Origin: DASRDB01 sp035652815
GTDB lineage: Bacteria > Chloroflexota > Ktedonobacteria > Ktedonobacterales > Ktedonobacteraceae
Direction: 5' to 3'
Assembly: GCA_035652815.1 (NCBI GenBank)
Contig: DASRDB010000019.1
Coordinates: forward strand, 310,001 to 374,000
Length of the DNA stretch: 64,000 nt
How positions within the stretch are numbered: position 1 is the stretch's first letter; each line of letters starts with the position of its first letter. The position numbers were made by a program, and so were the translations under genes. The notes beneath the pieces were generated by a model. That model was not told the DNA's origin, did no database searches, and saw only the letters and a program-made list of their open reading frames with translations. Shown piece by piece: positions 61,605 to 64,000 of this stretch.

Positions 61605-61633
61605 TTGCGCAATACACAGACTTGCCCTATACT
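61605..61633 (+). promoter_or_regulatory. promoter for ctaG
   Basis: TTGCGC at 61605-61610, a 17-bp spacer and TATACT at 61628-61633, 42 bp before the ATG at 61676. Confidence 0.65.
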
Positions 61634-61675
61634 ACGTGTGAACACAACACTATTTTTATCGCGCGGAGAATACCT

Positions 61676-62557
61676 ATGTTTTACGGTCTGAATTTCGCGT
61701 GGCATTGGAGTCCGTTCACGCTCCTTGCCCTCTTGATAGTATGCCTGTTGTATATTTTGGGCATCCGGCATGTGCGCAAAAATGTCAGTGGAGAGACGTC
61801 GCTTTCTATACGCCGGGTTGCCTCATTTATCATTTCCATCCTTGTAATGGCGCTGCTGTTGCTCACGCCCATCGACACGATTGCCCGCACGCAGTTATTT
61901 TCGGTTCACATGTTCCAGGCCGTCACGCTAACCACCGTCTGCGCGCCCCTGCTCATCTATGCCTGTCCCGGCTGGCTCATTCGGCCCTTATTTGAGCATC
62001 CCGCGTTTCGTCCGGTGGCACGCCTGCTCACTCAGCCGATCATCGCATCGCTACTTTTCAATCTCAATTTTCTGCTCTGGCACGCGCCTGCTCTGTTCAG
62101 TCTGGCCCTGCGCAATGGCACGTTCTATCATGTTGAGATGTGGATGATTTTCCTGACCTCGATATTCAACTGGTGGCCGCTCATTGGCTCTGTGCGCGAA
62201 ATGCACCGGTTGAGCTATCCGCAGCAGATGCTCTATGCCTTCCTGGATGGGCAGCCGGTCGATATCTTTGCATTCCTGCTGGTCTTCTCCTTTGTCACCC
62301 TCTATACCCACTACCACGTGCCGCCCCAACTCGGCATCTCCTCCTTTGCCGACCAGGCGGTGGGTGGGGCGCTCCTGCTCATCCCTGGCCTGGTTGATCT
62401 CGTCGTCATGTCGCCCCTGTTCTTCCGCTGGCTTGCCCAGATCGAAGCTCGCGCCAAAATCGCCGATGAGCAGCGCGCCGACGAGGCCGAACGCCTTGCC
62501 GGGGAAGAGGAATACGAGGAAGAATACGAAGAAGAGGAAGAGCATTCCGAAGCATAG
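61676..62557 (+). CDS. ctaG: cytochrome c oxidase assembly protein CtaG (caa3-type)
   Basis: From the ATG at 61676, behind GGAGAAT, the 293-residue protein has seven hydrophobic segments and CtaG_Cox11-like signatures, such as FSVHMFQAVTLTTVCAPLL near 80-98, LLWHAPALF near 137-145 and YTHYHVPPQLG near 223-233, rich in His residues that may carry copper. The C-terminal ~20 residues are Glu/Tyr-rich acidic. CtaG helps insert copper in haem-copper oxidases. No oxidase genes are adjacent. Confidence 0.85.
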   Translation: MFYGLNFAWHWSPFTLLALLIVCLLYILGIRHVRKNVSGETSLSIRRVASFIISILVMALLLLTPIDTIARTQLFSVHMFQAVTLTTVCAPLLIYACPGWLIRPLFEHPAFRPVARLLTQPIIASLLFNLNFLLWHAPALFSLALRNGTFYHVEMWMIFLTSIFNWWPLIGSVREMHRLSYPQQMLYAFLDGQPVDIFAFLLVFSFVTLYTHYHVPPQLGISSFADQAVGGALLLIPGLVDLVVMSPLFFRWLAQIEARAKIADEQRADEAERLAGEEEYEEEYEEEEEHSEA

Positions 62558-62722
62558 CATGATAGAATAGCATTAGTGAAGAGCTTTTGAGTCAGTTCCT
62601 AATATAATCCGGGGTGCGCGTCAATTGCTTGCAGAAAGCTTTCCCGGAAGTCACCCTACGCCGGTTGCAAAAACATGACGCCCATCCTAATAATCCGAAG
62701 ACAGCTTTTAGGAGGAAAAATC

Positions 62723-63055
62723 ATGGATCATGGCCTTGTTACCACTACCAACGATCTTCCTGGCTTTCGTATAGTCAAACACCTCGGGGTTGTGCGGGGC
62801 ATCATCGTGCGTTCGCGCAGTGTCGTTGGGAATATTGGCGCAGCCTTTCAGCAGCTTGTAGGCGGCAACATTACCCTCTATACTAATCTCTGCGAGCAGG
62901 CGCGCAATGATGCCTACGAATTGATGATCCAGCATGCCGAGCAGGTGGGGGCAAATGCGCTAATCGGCGTTCGCTACGATGCTACAGAGATTTCCCCTGG
63001 CGTCACCGAAGTACTTTGCTATGGCACTGCTGTACAGATTATTCCTACCGAGTAA
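62723..63055 (+). CDS. YbjQ-family (UPF0145) protein
   Basis: From the ATG at 62723, behind AGGAGG, the 110-residue protein has the family pattern: VVRGIIVRSRSVVGNIGAAFQQLVGG, seen in part as VRGIIVRSRSVVGNIGAAF, followed by ANALIGVRYDATEI. Such homo-oligomeric proteins have no settled function. The frame opens at 62675 but the upstream part lacks a ribosome site. Confidence 0.88.
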   Translation: MDHGLVTTTNDLPGFRIVKHLGVVRGIIVRSRSVVGNIGAAFQQLVGGNITLYTNLCEQARNDAYELMIQHAEQVGANALIGVRYDATEISPGVTEVLCYGTAVQIIPTE

Positions 63056-63092
63056 ACAATCTTTTGTCCGATTGCAATGGAAGTAGGCCTGC

Positions 63093-64000
63093 ATGTCAGG
63101 ACAGCAACAACTCGAAGAAGCACATAAACCGGCGAAGCAGCACAACCCACCGCTTTGGGTACGCTGGACGATTGTGCTTGTCGCGCTCTTGCTCATTTCA
63201 GGCGGTGCGATTTTCTGGCTTGAGGAAACGCAGGGGTCTTTCTATACCATTCTTCCTGTCGTGCTGTTCACGGTGCTTGGCGTCCTGATTGGTCTTTTCC
63301 AGTGGCTGTTCCCGGTTTCATCCAGTGGACCAGATCACGCTCATCCTGCCTCACACGTTTCAATAGTGCCAGAAGGAGCAATGGCAGGGGCTTCAATCAC
63401 CCAGGTTCCGCCGATTATCTTGCATCTTCTGCCTGCCGAACAAGCCGCTTCCCAGAGTGAACCGGTCGATAAAATGACCTACCGGGGCATTCTGGGCATT
63501 CCGCCACCCACCGATCCGCGCACCATTCACCAGCGTGAAAACACGGTAAAGGATGTATACGAAAAGCTGACCGGGCCTGGTTTGACCGCGCTGGTGCTGA
63601 CAGGCATCGGCGGCGTTGGCAAATCGACGCTGGCCGCGCTGGTCTATCGCTATGCCGAGGAGCAGCGTAGCACCGGAAAAGGCTTATTTACCGGTGCCGC
63701 TATCTGGCTCAACATCGACTCGTCCGTCACCTTCGCCGATCTTGCGGGAAACCTCTGCGAGTTTTATGGCAAGGCATTGCCCGATTTTACCAGCATGGCC
63801 TTGCAGCACCAGGCGATGGCGCTCTTTAACGTGCTGAACTCGCCCGATCAGCCGCGCCTGATTATTCTTGACCAGTTCGAGAACCTGCTCGACTGGCAGA
63901 CGGGCCGCGCGCTGCCAGATCGTCCAGGAGTGGGCGAGTGGATCGACGCGCTCAATAACCTGCCCTGCGCCAGCCGTGTGCTGATGACCAGCCGTCCCTG
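63093..64000 (+). CDS. membrane-anchored NB-ARC/STAND-type NTPase, N-terminal part
   Basis: The gene runs off the right edge after 302 codons. ATG 63093 follows AAGTAGG. Two membrane helices (about 24-43 and 52-73) are followed by a linker and an NB-ARC-like domain: P-loop TGIGGVGKSTLAALVYRYAE near 170-189, Walker B LIILDQFENLLDWQT near 245-260 and SRVLMTSRP near the edge, which is the RNBS-B type motif. STAND NTPases are signal-responsive switches; in Ktedonobacteria they often carry TPR or WD repeats at the C-terminus, beyond this window. Confidence 0.85.
   Translation, partial: MSGQQQLEEAHKPAKQHNPPLWVRWTIVLVALLLISGGAIFWLEETQGSFYTILPVVLFTVLGVLIGLFQWLFPVSSSGPDHAHPASHVSIVPEGAMAGASITQVPPIILHLLPAEQAASQSEPVDKMTYRGILGIPPPTDPRTIHQRENTVKDVYEKLTGPGLTALVLTGIGGVGKSTLAALVYRYAEEQRSTGKGLFTGAAIWLNIDSSVTFADLAGNLCEFYGKALPDFTSMALQHQAMALFNVLNSPDQPRLIILDQFENLLDWQTGRALPDRPGVGEWIDALNNLPCASRVLMTSRP

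Noticed and set aside
1..64000. Insertion sequences, prophage, tRNA or CRISPR
   Set aside because: No transposase, integrase, tRNA cloverleaf or CRISPR-Cas gene was recognised by reading; a scan tool could still find short ones.

Overview
The window is chromosomal DNA, moderately GC-rich, from a filamentous Chloroflexota bacterium, most likely class Ktedonobacteria. This is inferred from gene content: an XPB-type helicase, MurT/GatD lipid II amidation genes next to many one- and two-component regulators, large TPR and NB-ARC-like proteins, lysine-rich topoisomerase I, F420-type luciferase-like oxidoreductase, and abundant palindromic intergenic repeats. No phage, IS transposase, CRISPR array, tRNA or rRNA was seen.

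Layout. 1-6.2 kb: helicase start, alpha/beta hydrolase, receiver-GGDEF regulator, small unknowns, GNAT, thiL. 6.2-10.3 kb (minus): LLM oxidoreductase, ruvA, ruvC, yebC, hydrolase. 10.4-17.6 kb (plus): yraN-like, zinc-ribbon protein, the tRNA t6A set tsaE-tsaB-rimI-tsaD with a ROK kinase, phosphoesterase, YhfC protease. 17.7-23.2 kb (minus): MFS transporter with a zinc-ribbon sigma factor, metG, ThiF/MoeB. 23.5-24.5 kb: two receiver-only regulators. 24.5-32.6 kb (minus): oppFDCB with two tandem oppA genes. 32.9-37.5 kb (minus): three proteins of unknown role, one a 740-aa TPR protein. 37.8-43.4 kb: cNMP-binding protein, nrdR, hpf, ClpX-type zinc-finger protein, gatD, murT. 43.6-49.3 kb: topA, an isocitrate-type dehydrogenase, glpX, gmk. 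49.6-54.7 kb: rqcH, then rpoN, rnc, selD on the minus strand. 54.8-64 kb: RNase P RNA, AAA ATPase, membrane proteins, pentapeptide-repeat protein, glycerate kinase, CtaG, YbjQ-like protein and the start of a membrane-anchored NTPase.

The most striking observation is in selD. The obvious reading frame starts after the catalytic motif, but the same frame continues upstream through one UGA to a good start codon, giving N-C-A-G-U-A-S-K, so SelD itself appears to be a selenoprotein. Other points are a receiver with Glu in place of the phospho-acceptor Asp, a hydrolase with Gly in place of the nucleophilic Ser, a sigma-54 factor with an inserted zinc ribbon, a zinc-ribbon sigma factor/MFS pair with a 12-bp inverted repeat around its promoter, and at least nine long perfect inverted repeats in gene borders. 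Most families and functions are assigned by eye from sequence motifs; no database search was possible.
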